This document shows positions 16,734-25,500 of a stretch of 64,000 bases of DNA, piece after piece (position 1 is the stretch's first letter; each line of letters starts with the position of its first letter). The notes under the pieces are model-generated. The model ran no database searches and was not told the DNA's origin. It was given only the letters and a program-made list of their open reading frames with translations. Source of the DNA: Deltaproteobacteria bacterium (GTDB lineage Bacteria; Myxococcota_A; UBA9160; UBA4427); contig JAJDAN010000078.1 of NCBI GenBank assembly GCA_029261855.1, positions 1 through 64,000 of the forward strand. The letters run 5' to 3'. The translations under genes and the position numbers were made by a program.

Positions 16734-17768
16734 TCAAGCCGTCTTGGCCGGGCGGTACTCGAACTGCGCGCGGACGATTCCATGGTCGCTGGTGCCCATC
16801 GCCTTGTGGTCGTCGATGTTCAGGTGATCGTTGCTGATCGTCATGCCGCGAAAGGCCCACAGCCGCTTCTTGGAGTTGTCGTAGAACTCCTGGGAGACCA
16901 GGATGTGGTCGAGAGATTCCCGGAAGTTCTGGTGCACGTGGGTGTAGTAGACGTCGCTGAGGCTGCGGTACTCCTGCAGCGTGCCCGCGGTGTAGAGGCC
17001 GACGTCGCTTCCCCCGACGGACAAGCCCGACAGCAGGTAGTTGGGCTGCCCCGTCAGGATGTTCAGCGTATTGCTGTGCTGTCCGTCGTTCAGGTCGCCG
17101 AGCACGACCACCGGCCGGTCCGTGCCCTTCAGTTCTTCCGTCAGGATCATGCGCAGGGCCGCCGCCTCGGCGGTCCGGCGGATCGTCGCGATCGCGGCCC
17201 CCAGGCCCTCTCTGTGCTTGGAGTGCTTGGCCTTTTCGTACCAGGGTTCCCTGTAGATCTTCGTCGGCAGCTTGGACTTCAGGTGCGCGACGTAGACCGA
17301 GATCAGGCGGCCGTCCGAGCGCGGTCGGATCTGGAAGTGCAGCACCGGGCGCGAGAAGGTCGTGACGTTCACCGTGATTCCAGTGGACTGGGCGTCGTCG
17401 CCGCCACTCGTCAGACGGAAGTCCGAAGGAAAGGCGGTGATCCATTCCGGGTCGCCGTGGAGGATCTCCTTCCGGACCGCCGCCGCGCACACGATCCTCT
17501 GCCCGGCATGGCCGCTGGGGACGAGCAGCCTGTACTTCGACGCGAGCCCCGCCGCGCTGAAGGCGCTCGCCAGCGACGCCCGGTGCCACAGCTCCTGGAA
17601 GCCGAAGACGTCCGCGCGGTCGATCTGCAGCGCCGCGGACATCCAGTCGATCTTGCGGTCGTACTCCGCCTGGCTCCAGCCGTCCTTGTCCGTGTAGATC
17701 GCCTTGCCGGGCTCGTTCAGGTTGTAGAGGTTGCACGTTGCGAAGCTGAGCTGGGTACGCGCGGCCAT
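16734..17768 (-). CDS. Endonuclease/exonuclease/phosphatase-family protein
   Basis: 344 residues of the EEP fold (DNase I / sphingomyelinase / AP endonuclease superfamily). Recognisable active-site segments are TCNLYNLN, FGFQELWHR (metal-binding Glu), YVAHLKSK, LGDLNDGQ (catalytic Asp/Asn) and GTSDHG (catalytic Asp-His near the end). Metal-dependent phosphodiester hydrolysis is the general activity; nuclease versus lipid phosphatase cannot be decided. No signal peptide is present. It is followed after 155 bp by the metallopeptidase gene on the same strand, also leaderless, so the two may form a degradative pair. Confidence 0.82.
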   Translation of the reverse strand: MAARTQLSFATCNLYNLNEPGKAIYTDKDGWSQAEYDRKIDWMSAALQIDRADVFGFQELWHRASLASAFSAAGLASKYRLLVPSGHAGQRIVCAAAVRKEILHGDPEWITAFPSDFRLTSGGDDAQSTGITVNVTTFSRPVLHFQIRPRSDGRLISVYVAHLKSKLPTKIYREPWYEKAKHSKHREGLGAAIATIRRTAEAAALRMILTEELKGTDRPVVVLGDLNDGQHSNTLNILTGQPNYLLSGLSVGGSDVGLYTAGTLQEYRSLSDVYYTHVHQNFRESLDHILVSQEFYDNSKKRLWAFRGMTISNDHLNIDDHKAMGTSDHGIVRAQFEYRPAKTA

Positions 17769-17849
17769 GACCGTTCCTCCTGAAGCGGCAGGCGCCCTGG
17801 ACGCGACCTGCGAATCGAAGGTCGAGTTTGCACGCGGAGGCGGACCGGG

Positions 17850-17901
17850 CCTGTCAACAGGTATACACAGGCGGCGGTCTGTTCAGGACTCGTTCAGGAC
17901 T
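17850..17901. repeat. Palindrome plus 11-bp direct repeat upstream of the EEP gene
   Basis: The 275-bp gap between the EEP start and the moaD-like stop holds CCTGTCAACAGG (17850-17861, 5-bp arms) and a direct repeat GTTCAGGACT at 17881-17890 and 17892-17901. The 11-bp spacing is one helical turn, which would suit an operator for the leftward EEP gene. Nothing else is recognisable in this gap. Confidence 0.45.
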
Positions 17902-18043
17902 TCGGCCCCGGGCATCGACGTGCGCGGTTGGTTCCGCGGCCTCTCGACGAGAACATGCCGGCTCTCGCGACGTCTCAGCCCGCTGTGTCCCGGCTGGAGC
18001 GGTTCCAGCGTGCGCGGCAAGCCGGAGCCCGGGGTTCCGGCCG

Positions 18044-18331
18044 CTAGCCCCCGGCGGCGGCCTTCACGAAGCTGACGGTGTCGCCGTCGCGAAGCGCGGT
18101 GCGCATGCCGCGCCGGTGGCTCGTGAGTACGCCGTTGACCGCGACGGCGGCCCGAGACGTCAGCTCTTCGAAGGAGCCGGCGCCTCCCTCGAAGCGTTGC
18201 TGGGCGAGACGCACGACATCGGCGACGGTGGTCACACCGTCGAGCTCGAAGCGCTCGACGCCGAGCGCCTTGCTCATGTCGTAGGTCAGCTGCACCTGGA
18301 CGCGCGCCCCGCTCGGGGCTGCCGTCGCCAT
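18044..18331 (-). CDS. MoaD/ThiS-family small sulfur carrier protein
   Basis: 95-residue ubiquitin-fold protein ending in AAAGG, the diglycine tail that is adenylated and thiocarboxylated in MoaD/ThiS proteins. The beta-grasp core is seen in VQVQLTYDMSKALG, VADVVRLAQQRF, AVAVNGV and LRDGDTVSFVKAAAGG. Its ATG overlaps the last base of the AOR stop (TGATG), so the two are coupled. This pairing is common for aldehyde ferredoxin oxidoreductases and suggests it supplies sulfur for that enzyme's metallopterin cofactor rather than general molybdopterin synthesis. Confidence 0.88.
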   Translation of the reverse strand: MATAAPSGARVQVQLTYDMSKALGVERFELDGVTTVADVVRLAQQRFEGGAGSFEELTSRAAVAVNGVLTSHRRGMRTALRDGDTVSFVKAAAGG

Positions 18332-20220
18332 CAGTGCAGCACCTTCAGTCGCTCGAGTGTGCGCGCGGTGGGTATGCCCTGGGCGTCCCAGCCCCGCTTT
18401 TTGTAATAGAGCGGCAGCAGCTGGTCGAGGGGGTGCCCGCTCTTCATGTGTTCGAAGGTGGGCTCGTAGAGGATGCGGTCGGGCAGGGTGTCGTCTGCGC
18501 CCGTCAGGCCCTCGCGCAGGTTGTACATGCGTTCGAGGTTGAAGATGCGGCCGCCGATCTCCTGCAGGTGGCCGCTCGAGAACTTCTGGCCCGTGATGTA
18601 GGTGAGCCACTTCTCGAACCACAGCATCGGACTGCCCTTGATGCTCTGTGCCCAGCGGAAGACGGGTCCGCTGTTCTCGAGAGCGAGCGACAGGGCCTTG
18701 TGCTGCCACGAGTTGGGGTTCATGGCGTGGATCGCCTTCGGCACGATGCCGTAGGTCGTGAAGATGCAGAGCACCATCGAGTTGATCGCGCACGCGAGGT
18801 TCTGCTGGACGATCGGGAGATCGGCCTTCAGCTTCAGGTTCTGTGGATTGATGGTGAGGGGCCCCGTCGACTCGAGGTACATGCTGGCGCCCTGCACGTG
18901 GCAACCCCCGCGATTCGTCGTGGCGTACTCGACGCCCTGGGCGAAGGACCCGCGCGGGTCGTAGGCGGACAGCTCGAGGCCCTTCACATGCGGCGCGAAG
19001 GCGGCACCGCCGAACTTCTCGCTCATGCGACGGGTGCCGTTCGCCAGCTCGTTTCCGAGACCGCGCCGGTGGGCGATGTCGCGGATCATCTCGGAGATGC
19101 CGGCCGGGTCACCGAAGCGCAGCGCGCCGTCCGCATTCTGGATGGCCCCGGTCTCGACGAGTTCCATCGCAAAGCCCAGGGTGGCGCCGAGGCTGATCGT
19201 ATCCATTCCCAGGTCGTCGGCGAGATAGTTCCATTCCGAGACCTTCTTGATGTCCCCGATTTCGAGGTTCGATCCGAGCAGGGCGAGGGTCTCGTATTCC
19301 GGCCCCTTCACCACCTTGCCGTCGACCTCGACGTCCCGGCCGCAGGTCACGGGGCAGTGGATGCAGCTGGTCTTGACGCCCTTCAGCTCGTGATCCTCGA
19401 TCCACTCGCCGGATATCTTCATGGCGCCGTCGAAGTGCCCGTACTTGAAGTTGCGAGTCGGCAGGATGTTACGGGCGTTGGTGGTGTTGACGATGCCGCC
19501 GGTCCCGAAGCGCTTCATGCTTTCGCCGAGCACGGGGTGGTCCTTGAAGATCCTGCGGACCTCCTTGGTGTAGGCCTTGAACTTGTCCGGGTCTTCCATG
19601 TCGAGCTTGCGCGATCCCCAGACGCTGACGGCCTTGAGCTGCTTCGAGCCCATGACCGCGCCCACACCCGTGCGTCCCGCGATGCGCTCGTTGGACACGA
19701 TGCCGGCGTAGAGCACCTGATTCTCGCCGGCGGGGCCGATCACCGCGTGATACCGCTTCTTGCCGAGGATGGCCTGGGTCTCGTAGGTGCCCTTGCCCCA
19801 GAGATCCGTGGCGTCCACGAAGTTCACCTCGCTGGCGTCGCCGTCGATCTCGAGGCGAAGCGGTCGCTTCGCCCTGCCGCGGACGACGACGACGTCGACA
19901 CCGGCCTTCTTGAGCCCCAGGGCGAAGGAGCCGCCGCAGGTCGCGTTGCCGATGCCGCCGGTGAGGGGGCTCTTGCAGACCACCGCGAAGCGGTTCGACT
20001 GGGGCGCCACGGATCCGTTCAGGGGACCCGTCGCGAAGATCAGCAGGTTGTCGGGCCCCAGCGGGTCGATGCCTGCTTCGGTGCGGTCGTAGAGCAGCCG
20101 GGTGCCGTAGCCCTTGCCGCCGATGTAGAGCCGGGCGATGTCCTCGTCGAGGGGCTTCCATTCGACGCGCTCGGTGGTGAGGTCGATCTCGAGAATCCGG
20201 CCGGCATATCCATTGATCAT
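18331..20220 (-). CDS. aor: Tungsten/molybdenum aldehyde ferredoxin oxidoreductase
   Basis: 629-residue AOR-family enzyme that oxidises aldehydes to acids, or the reverse, with ferredoxin. The N-terminal pterin-binding domain (MINGYAGRILEIDLTT... GGKGYGTRLLYD... GPLNG) is typical. The [4Fe-4S] ligands are C286, C289, C293 (SCIHCPVTCGRD) and probably C485 (SMVLCIFTTYG). The ATG at 20220 follows AGGAGA and matches the family N-terminus; the frame extends further but without similarity. It is the third gene of an apparent operon SDR - crotonase - AOR - MoaD with gaps of 45 and 32 bp. AOR enzymes are mostly from anaerobes and oxygen-limited metabolism. The exact substrate is unknown. Confidence 0.93.
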   Translation of the reverse strand: MINGYAGRILEIDLTTERVEWKPLDEDIARLYIGGKGYGTRLLYDRTEAGIDPLGPDNLLIFATGPLNGSVAPQSNRFAVVCKSPLTGGIGNATCGGSFALGLKKAGVDVVVVRGRAKRPLRLEIDGDASEVNFVDATDLWGKGTYETQAILGKKRYHAVIGPAGENQVLYAGIVSNERIAGRTGVGAVMGSKQLKAVSVWGSRKLDMEDPDKFKAYTKEVRRIFKDHPVLGESMKRFGTGGIVNTTNARNILPTRNFKYGHFDGAMKISGEWIEDHELKGVKTSCIHCPVTCGRDVEVDGKVVKGPEYETLALLGSNLEIGDIKKVSEWNYLADDLGMDTISLGATLGFAMELVETGAIQNADGALRFGDPAGISEMIRDIAHRRGLGNELANGTRRMSEKFGGAAFAPHVKGLELSAYDPRGSFAQGVEYATTNRGGCHVQGASMYLESTGPLTINPQNLKLKADLPIVQQNLACAINSMVLCIFTTYGIVPKAIHAMNPNSWQHKALSLALENSGPVFRWAQSIKGSPMLWFEKWLTYITGQKFSSGHLQEIGGRIFNLERMYNLREGLTGADDTLPDRILYEPTFEHMKSGHPLDQLLPLYYKKRGWDAQGIPTARTLERLKVLH

Positions 20221-20252
20221 GTCGTCTCCTGGCGCTGTCTCGTTGCGTCGAG

Positions 20253-21023
20253 TCAGCCGTCTCCGCCGCGTGCGCGCAGGTAGTTGCGGCGGGCGTCGGC
20301 GCACTCTTCGTCGTGGAACGCCGTGACCAGTCCGTCCGCGTCGGACCAGCTACGCATGGTTCCGACCATCTGATCCGTGACCGCGTTGACGTGGCGCTTG
20401 GTGGACACGAGGGTGTGGGTCGCCTTCGAGGCCAGTGAGTGCGCCAGCTCGAGGACGCTCGCCTCGAGCTCGTCCCCGGGCACGATCCGGTTCAGGAAGC
20501 CCGCCGCCTTGGCTTCGGCGGCGTCGAAGGGCCGGCAGGTGAGCACCAGCTCCTTCGTGAGCGCCGGGCCGATCTCGCGCACCAGTCGCGGGATGCCGCC
20601 CCAGGCGAGCGGGATGCCCAGGTCGACCTCCGGGATCGAGAAGCGGGCGTCCGCCGCCGCGACACGCAGGTCGCACGCGGCGGCCAGTACGAGTCCGCCG
20701 CCGACGCACCAGCCCTGGATGGCGGCGATGCTGAGGGCGCGCATGCCTTCGAGGGCGTCCGCCATCTCGCGCCCGCGCTCGGCGGCGTCGCGGATCGACA
20801 CCTCCTGGCGCCCGGCGAAGCTGCCGAGGTCGGCGCCCGCAGAGAACGCGCGCCCGGCACCGCTGACGATGACGACCTTGACCCCGGGCTGCTCGTCGAA
20901 CCAGCGCGCGGCGGCCGCCAGCTCCGAGAGGGTGAGGGTCGAGAGCGGGTTCAGCTTCTTCGGTCGGTCCAGGGTCAGGTGGCCGAGGTCACCGTCGACT
21001 TCGGCGCGCAGGGTCTCGAACAT
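20253..21023 (-). CDS. Enoyl-CoA hydratase/isomerase (crotonase family)
   Basis: 256 residues. The crotonase oxyanion-hole segments GAGRAFSAGADL (about 55-66) and AIQGWCVGGGLVLAAACDLR (102-120) are clear. Of the two catalytic glutamates of rat enoyl-CoA hydratase, the second is kept (IPEVDLGIP, E132), but the first position is valine (GGGLV, V112). This single-Glu pattern is more usual in isomerases and other crotonases than in true hydratases, so hydration of enoyl-CoA should not be assumed. It lies between the SDR and the AOR genes in the same operon, which suggests a degradation pathway with an aldehyde or acid step. Confidence 0.88.
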   Translation of the reverse strand: MFETLRAEVDGDLGHLTLDRPKKLNPLSTLTLSELAAAARWFDEQPGVKVVIVSGAGRAFSAGADLGSFAGRQEVSIRDAAERGREMADALEGMRALSIAAIQGWCVGGGLVLAAACDLRVAAADARFSIPEVDLGIPLAWGGIPRLVREIGPALTKELVLTCRPFDAAEAKAAGFLNRIVPGDELEASVLELAHSLASKATHTLVSTKRHVNAVTDQMVGTMRSWSDADGLVTAFHDEECADARRNYLRARGGDG

Positions 21024-21068
21024 GCAGTACCTCCCGGCCCAAGCCTATCACCGTCGGGACCGGGAACC

Positions 21069-21845
21069 TCAGTAGTTCGTCATGCCCCCATCGACCGTGT
21101 AGAACGACCCGGTCACGTAGCGCGCGTCGTCGCTGCAGAGGAACGCGATCACTGCCGCGACCTCGTCCGGCGTGCCGTAGCGTCCGAGGGGGATCCGCTC
21201 CTCGAGGGCGGCCTTGATGGTGGCCTCCTCGCCTGCTCCGAGGCCCGTCTCGAGCGCGCGCATCATGCGCGTTTCGATGGGGGCAGGGCCGACGGCATTG
21301 ACGCGGACCTGCTCGGGTCCGTAGCCCGTCGCCGCGGACTTGGTCAAGCCGATCACGGCGTGCTTGCTCGCCACGTAGGGGGCGATCGCCGCCTCGCCGA
21401 TGACGCCCGCGACGGACGCCAGGTTGACGATGGCGCCGCCGCCGCGCTTGCGCAGCTGCGGGATGACGGCCTTCATGCCGAGGAAGACCCCTTTGACGTT
21501 GACGGCCAGGACCTGGTCGAAGACGTCTTCGGGCGATTCGTCGATGGCTGCCACGGCACCCTCGATCCCGGCGTTGTTGACCAGATAGTCGATGCCGCCG
21601 AAGCGGCTCGCGCCTTCGGCCACGACGCGCTGCCAGTCGTCCCACGATCGCACGTCGTGAGCGGCGGTCAGGACCTCGCCCCCGATGGCTTCCACGGCTG
21701 CTGCCGTCTCGTCGATCGGCGCATCCTTCAGATCCGTCGCGACGACACGAGCACCGTCGCGTACGAGGCGTTCCACCGTGGCGCGTCCGATTCCCCCCGC
21801 GGCGCCGGTGACGATTGCGACCTTCCCCTCGAAACGCTGGCTCAT
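21069..21845 (-). CDS. Short-chain dehydrogenase/reductase
   Basis: 258-residue classical SDR. NAD(P) binding: TGAAGGIG near the N-terminus and NNAGIEG. The catalytic tetrad elements are present: LASVAG serine region and YVASK. The C-terminal VTGSFYTVDGGMTNY is typical of FabG-like enzymes. An Asp after the second strand (VVATDLK) suggests NAD rather than NADP preference. It is the first gene of the minus-strand unit, 45 bp upstream of the crotonase gene. Its alcohol or ketone substrate is unknown. Confidence 0.9.
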   Translation of the reverse strand: MSQRFEGKVAIVTGAAGGIGRATVERLVRDGARVVATDLKDAPIDETAAAVEAIGGEVLTAAHDVRSWDDWQRVVAEGASRFGGIDYLVNNAGIEGAVAAIDESPEDVFDQVLAVNVKGVFLGMKAVIPQLRKRGGGAIVNLASVAGVIGEAAIAPYVASKHAVIGLTKSAATGYGPEQVRVNAVGPAPIETRMMRALETGLGAGEEATIKAALEERIPLGRYGTPDEVAAVIAFLCSDDARYVTGSFYTVDGGMTNY

Positions 21846-22040
21846 GCTGTCCTCCAGAAAACGACGTTCCGGGAAGCGTAGCCCTGCGGAAGGGCAGCGG
21901 CTCGGGCCCTGGGTCGCCTGTCACGAACGCGTGTCGAGTCTGATTTCCGACCCGGATTGCGGATCCGTCCAACGACGTGTCCGATCTCGTCCCATACCCT
22001 GGGCCTGCGACGCGCGGAAGCGCGGCGCGCGGGGGGGACC

Positions 22041-22517
22041 GTGGCCGACCGCGAGATCCGGAACGGGACGGGGATCGATGACTCGGGTGTCGAGCTCGTC
22101 GGTTCCTGGCGGCTCGTTTCCTTCGATCTCGAAGCCGGGGACGGGACCCTCAGCCATCCCTTCGGACGCGAGGTCACCGGCTACCTCTTCTATAACGCCG
22201 ACGGCTACATGTCCTCGGCGTTCATGAGTGCGGACCGGGCGGGTGGCACGGACGGCGATCTCGCAGCAGCCGGACGCACCAACAGCTACGACCAGTTCAT
22301 GGCCTACTGCGGCGGCTACCGCGTGCGAGGTGACAAGATCACGCATCGGGTCGAGGTCAGTTCTCTCGCGGCCTGGACCGGCACCTTGCAGGAACGCTGG
22401 TACAAGCTCGACGGGGATCGACTCGAGCTGCTGACGGCGCCGCTGTCGGTGGGCGGTGACGCGCCCGTCGCCCGGCTCGTCTGGGAACGCACACACCGGG
22501 CCACGCTGCCCTCGTGA
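22041..22517 (+). CDS. Lipocalin-like domain protein
   Basis: 158 residues with a lipocalin-like pattern: ELVGSWRLVSFDLE at the start of the first strand, then GYLFYNADGYMSSAFM, a QFMAYCGGYRV segment, VEVSSLAAWTGTLQERWYKLDGDRLEL, and LVWERTHR at the end. Such proteins bind small hydrophobic ligands, and several sit beside polyketide or fatty-acid genes. The GTG at 22041 was chosen because a G-rich stretch lies before it and the domain begins soon after; the open frame reaches back to 21957. Its stop overlaps the PKS start (GTGA), so it is translationally coupled to the PKS. A role in holding or modifying the product is inference. Confidence 0.78.
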   Translation: MADREIRNGTGIDDSGVELVGSWRLVSFDLEAGDGTLSHPFGREVTGYLFYNADGYMSSAFMSADRAGGTDGDLAAAGRTNSYDQFMAYCGGYRVRGDKITHRVEVSSLAAWTGTLQERWYKLDGDRLELLTAPLSVGGDAPVARLVWERTHRATLPS

Positions 22518-25500
22518 ACGAGACGCGGCGGTCGGCGCGCCTCGGGCGCATCCCGAACGAGCCCATCGCCATCGTCGGCATCGGCTGTCGCTTCGCGGAT
22601 GCACGCGGTCCGGACGCGTTCTGGGACATCGTCCGCAGCGGCCGCAATACCGTCCGGGAAGTGCCCGATCACCGCATCGAGCTCGGGTACGACATCGACT
22701 ACTTCTACGACCCGCGCCCGGGCATTCCGGGCAAGGTCTGCTCCCGCCTCGGAGGCTTCCTCGAGCATCCGGAGCTGTTCGACCCCGCCGCGTTCGGTCT
22801 GTCGCCCCGGGACGCCATCGGGATGGAGCCGCAGCAGCGGCTCATGGTCGAGGTCACCTGGGACGCGCTCGAAGACGCGGGCATCGTCCCCGAGTCCCTG
22901 CACGGCGAGCGGGTCGCCGTGATCTTCGGCTTCATGGCCGAGGACTATTCCCGCCAGCGGACGGGCTCCCTCGGCGAGGACCACGTCTTCCGCAGCATCG
23001 ACGTCTTCAGCGCGACGGGCTTCTCGCATGCGGTGCTGTCGGGGCGCGTGTCCCATCTGCTCGGCGTGACCGGGCCGAGCCTGACCCTCGACACCGCTTG
23101 CTCGTCGTCGCTCTACGCGACCCACCTCGCCTGCGAGAGTCTCCAGCGCGGCGAGTCCAGCATGGCCATCGCCGGCGGCGTCAACCTCTTCCTCACGCCG
23201 GAAGGGCAGATCGCGTTGTCCCGCAGCGGCATGATGTCGCCCGACGGCAAGTGCAAGGCCTTCGACGCCGACGCGAACGGCTTCGTGCGTGCAGAGGGCG
23301 CCGGGGTGGTCGTGCTGCAGCCCCTCGAGGACGCGCTCGCCCAGGGCAACTCCGTCTATGCGGTGATCCGCGGCACCGGCGTCAGCTCGGACGGTCGCGA
23401 CGGCGGTCACATGATGGCACCGGGCCGCAACGGCCAGGCCCAGGCCATGCGAGACGCCTACGCCCGGGCCGGCATCGATCCCGCCGACGTCCAGTACGTG
23501 GAGGCCCACGGCACGGGGACGGTCATCGGGGACCCGGTAGAGATCGCAGCCCTCGCCGATGTCCTGGGGCCCGGTCGATCTCCCGACCGGCCGCTGCGCG
23601 TGGCGTCCGTGAAGGGAAACCTCGGGCATGCGGAATCGGCCTCGGGCGTGGCCGGGCTGATCAAGACGGCCCTGGCGATCCGCCATCGCGAGCTTCCGGC
23701 ACAGATGCACTTCCAACACGCGAGCTCCGCAATTCCGTGGGACGAGATTCCCGTGCGGGTCCAGGACCGGACGACACCCTGGCCCGGGACGGGCCCCGCC
23801 CTCGCCGGCGTGAACTCGTTCGGCATCAGCGGCACCAACGCCCACGTGATCCTCGAGAGTCCGCCGGAACCGGTGCACCCAGGAGGTCGGGTCGGCGACG
23901 TCCCGGACGCCGTCCGTCCCAGCCTGGTCTCCTTCTCGGCGCACGAGCCACGGGCGCTCGAGGAGATGATCGAGGCCACCCGTGACGCGGCGCGCGGCGG
24001 GCAACCCGCCCGCGTCGAAGACCTGGGCTACACGCACGGCTGCCGGCGCAGCCAACGTGCCTTGCGGGTGGCCGTGGTCGCGAGTTCGCCGGCAGAGCTC
24101 GCCGACGAGCTCGACGCGCACCTCGAGGGCACGCCCTCGGCGGCGGTGCGCACGGGCTCGGTTTCCGGGTCGGGACCGGCGCAGCTCGTGATGGTCTTCC
24201 CGGGACAGGGCGCGCAGTGGCTCGGGATGGGCCGGGAGCTGTTGGCGAGAGAGCCCGGCTTCGCCGCCTCGATCGACCGGATCGACGTCGCATTCGCGCG
24301 ACACGTCGATTGGTCGCTGCGGGAGGTGCTCGAAGGCGGTGTCGGCTTCGACTGGCGCCGCCGCCTCGACGTGCTGCAGCCCCTGCTCGTGGCGTTCGAG
24401 ATCGCGCTCGCCGAGCTCTGGGCGAGCTTCGGGGTGCGACCCGATCGGGTGATCGGACAGAGCATGGGCGAGATCGCGGCGGCCCATGTGGCGGGCTGCA
24501 TCTCTCTCGAGGACGTCGCGAGGCTCGCCTGTCAGCGAGGACGGGTCGTGGATCGCGCGAGCGGCGACGGCGCGATGGGGATCGTCGCGCTGCCCTCGGA
24601 CGAAGCCTTGGCGAGACTCGCCGCTCATGCGGGCCGCATCGAGATCGCCGGCTCGAACTCTCCTTCGACCACCATCGTTTCCGGGGACCGGGAGGCGGTC
24701 GGCGAGCTGCTGGCGAGCCTCGATGCCGACGGAATCTTCGCGCGCCGACTCGAGGTCGATTTCGCGTCGCACTGCTTCCACATGGACCCGCTGCTCGACG
24801 ACTTCCGATCGCGCATCGAGGGCATCGTCCCGCACGACGGGAGCGTTCCCTTCGTCTCCACCGTCGACGGTGTCGAGCTTCCCGGGGCCGCCCTCGACGA
24901 GGGCTACTGGGTCCGGAACCTGCGTGAGCCGGTCTCCTTCACCCGGGCCGTCGGCGCCGCCATCGAAGCGGGGGCGGGTGCGGGAGAGTGTGGGAGAGAG
25001 TCGATCTTCGTCGAGGTCTCGCCCCACGCGACGCTGGCTCGTTCGATCCTGGAAATCGCCGGCGAGCGCGGGGCGACGGTGTCGGCTTTCGGATCCTTGC
25101 AGCGCGGGCAGGGAGAGCGTCGCTCGCTGCTGGGGTCGCTCGCGGCGCTCCATGTCCGGGGCGTGCCCGTCGACTTCGGCGCCCTGCACCCGGACGGACG
25201 GCTCGTCCCCATCCCCCTCTACCCGTACCAACGCAGGCGCTACTGGTTCGGAGACCGAAACCGTTCGCACTCGTTCCGGCCGGTTCATCCGCTGCTCGGG
25301 GAGGGACGCGAGTCGGCGATCGACTCGCGACAGTGCTTCTTCGACATCGCCCTCGATCTCGACGCAGCGCCGTTCCTGGACGACCTGCGCGTCGACGGTC
25401 GGCGGCGGCTGTCGGGGGCCGTCCATCTCGAGCTGGCGCGCGCGGCGGCGGAACAGCTCTGTCCCGGCACGTCGGTGGTGCTGTGGGATGTCGTCCTGCG

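Noticed and set aside
18334-20283. 649-codon plus-strand frame opposite the AOR gene
   Set aside because: Antisense of a complete AOR with all cysteine ligands; no domain in the shadow frame.
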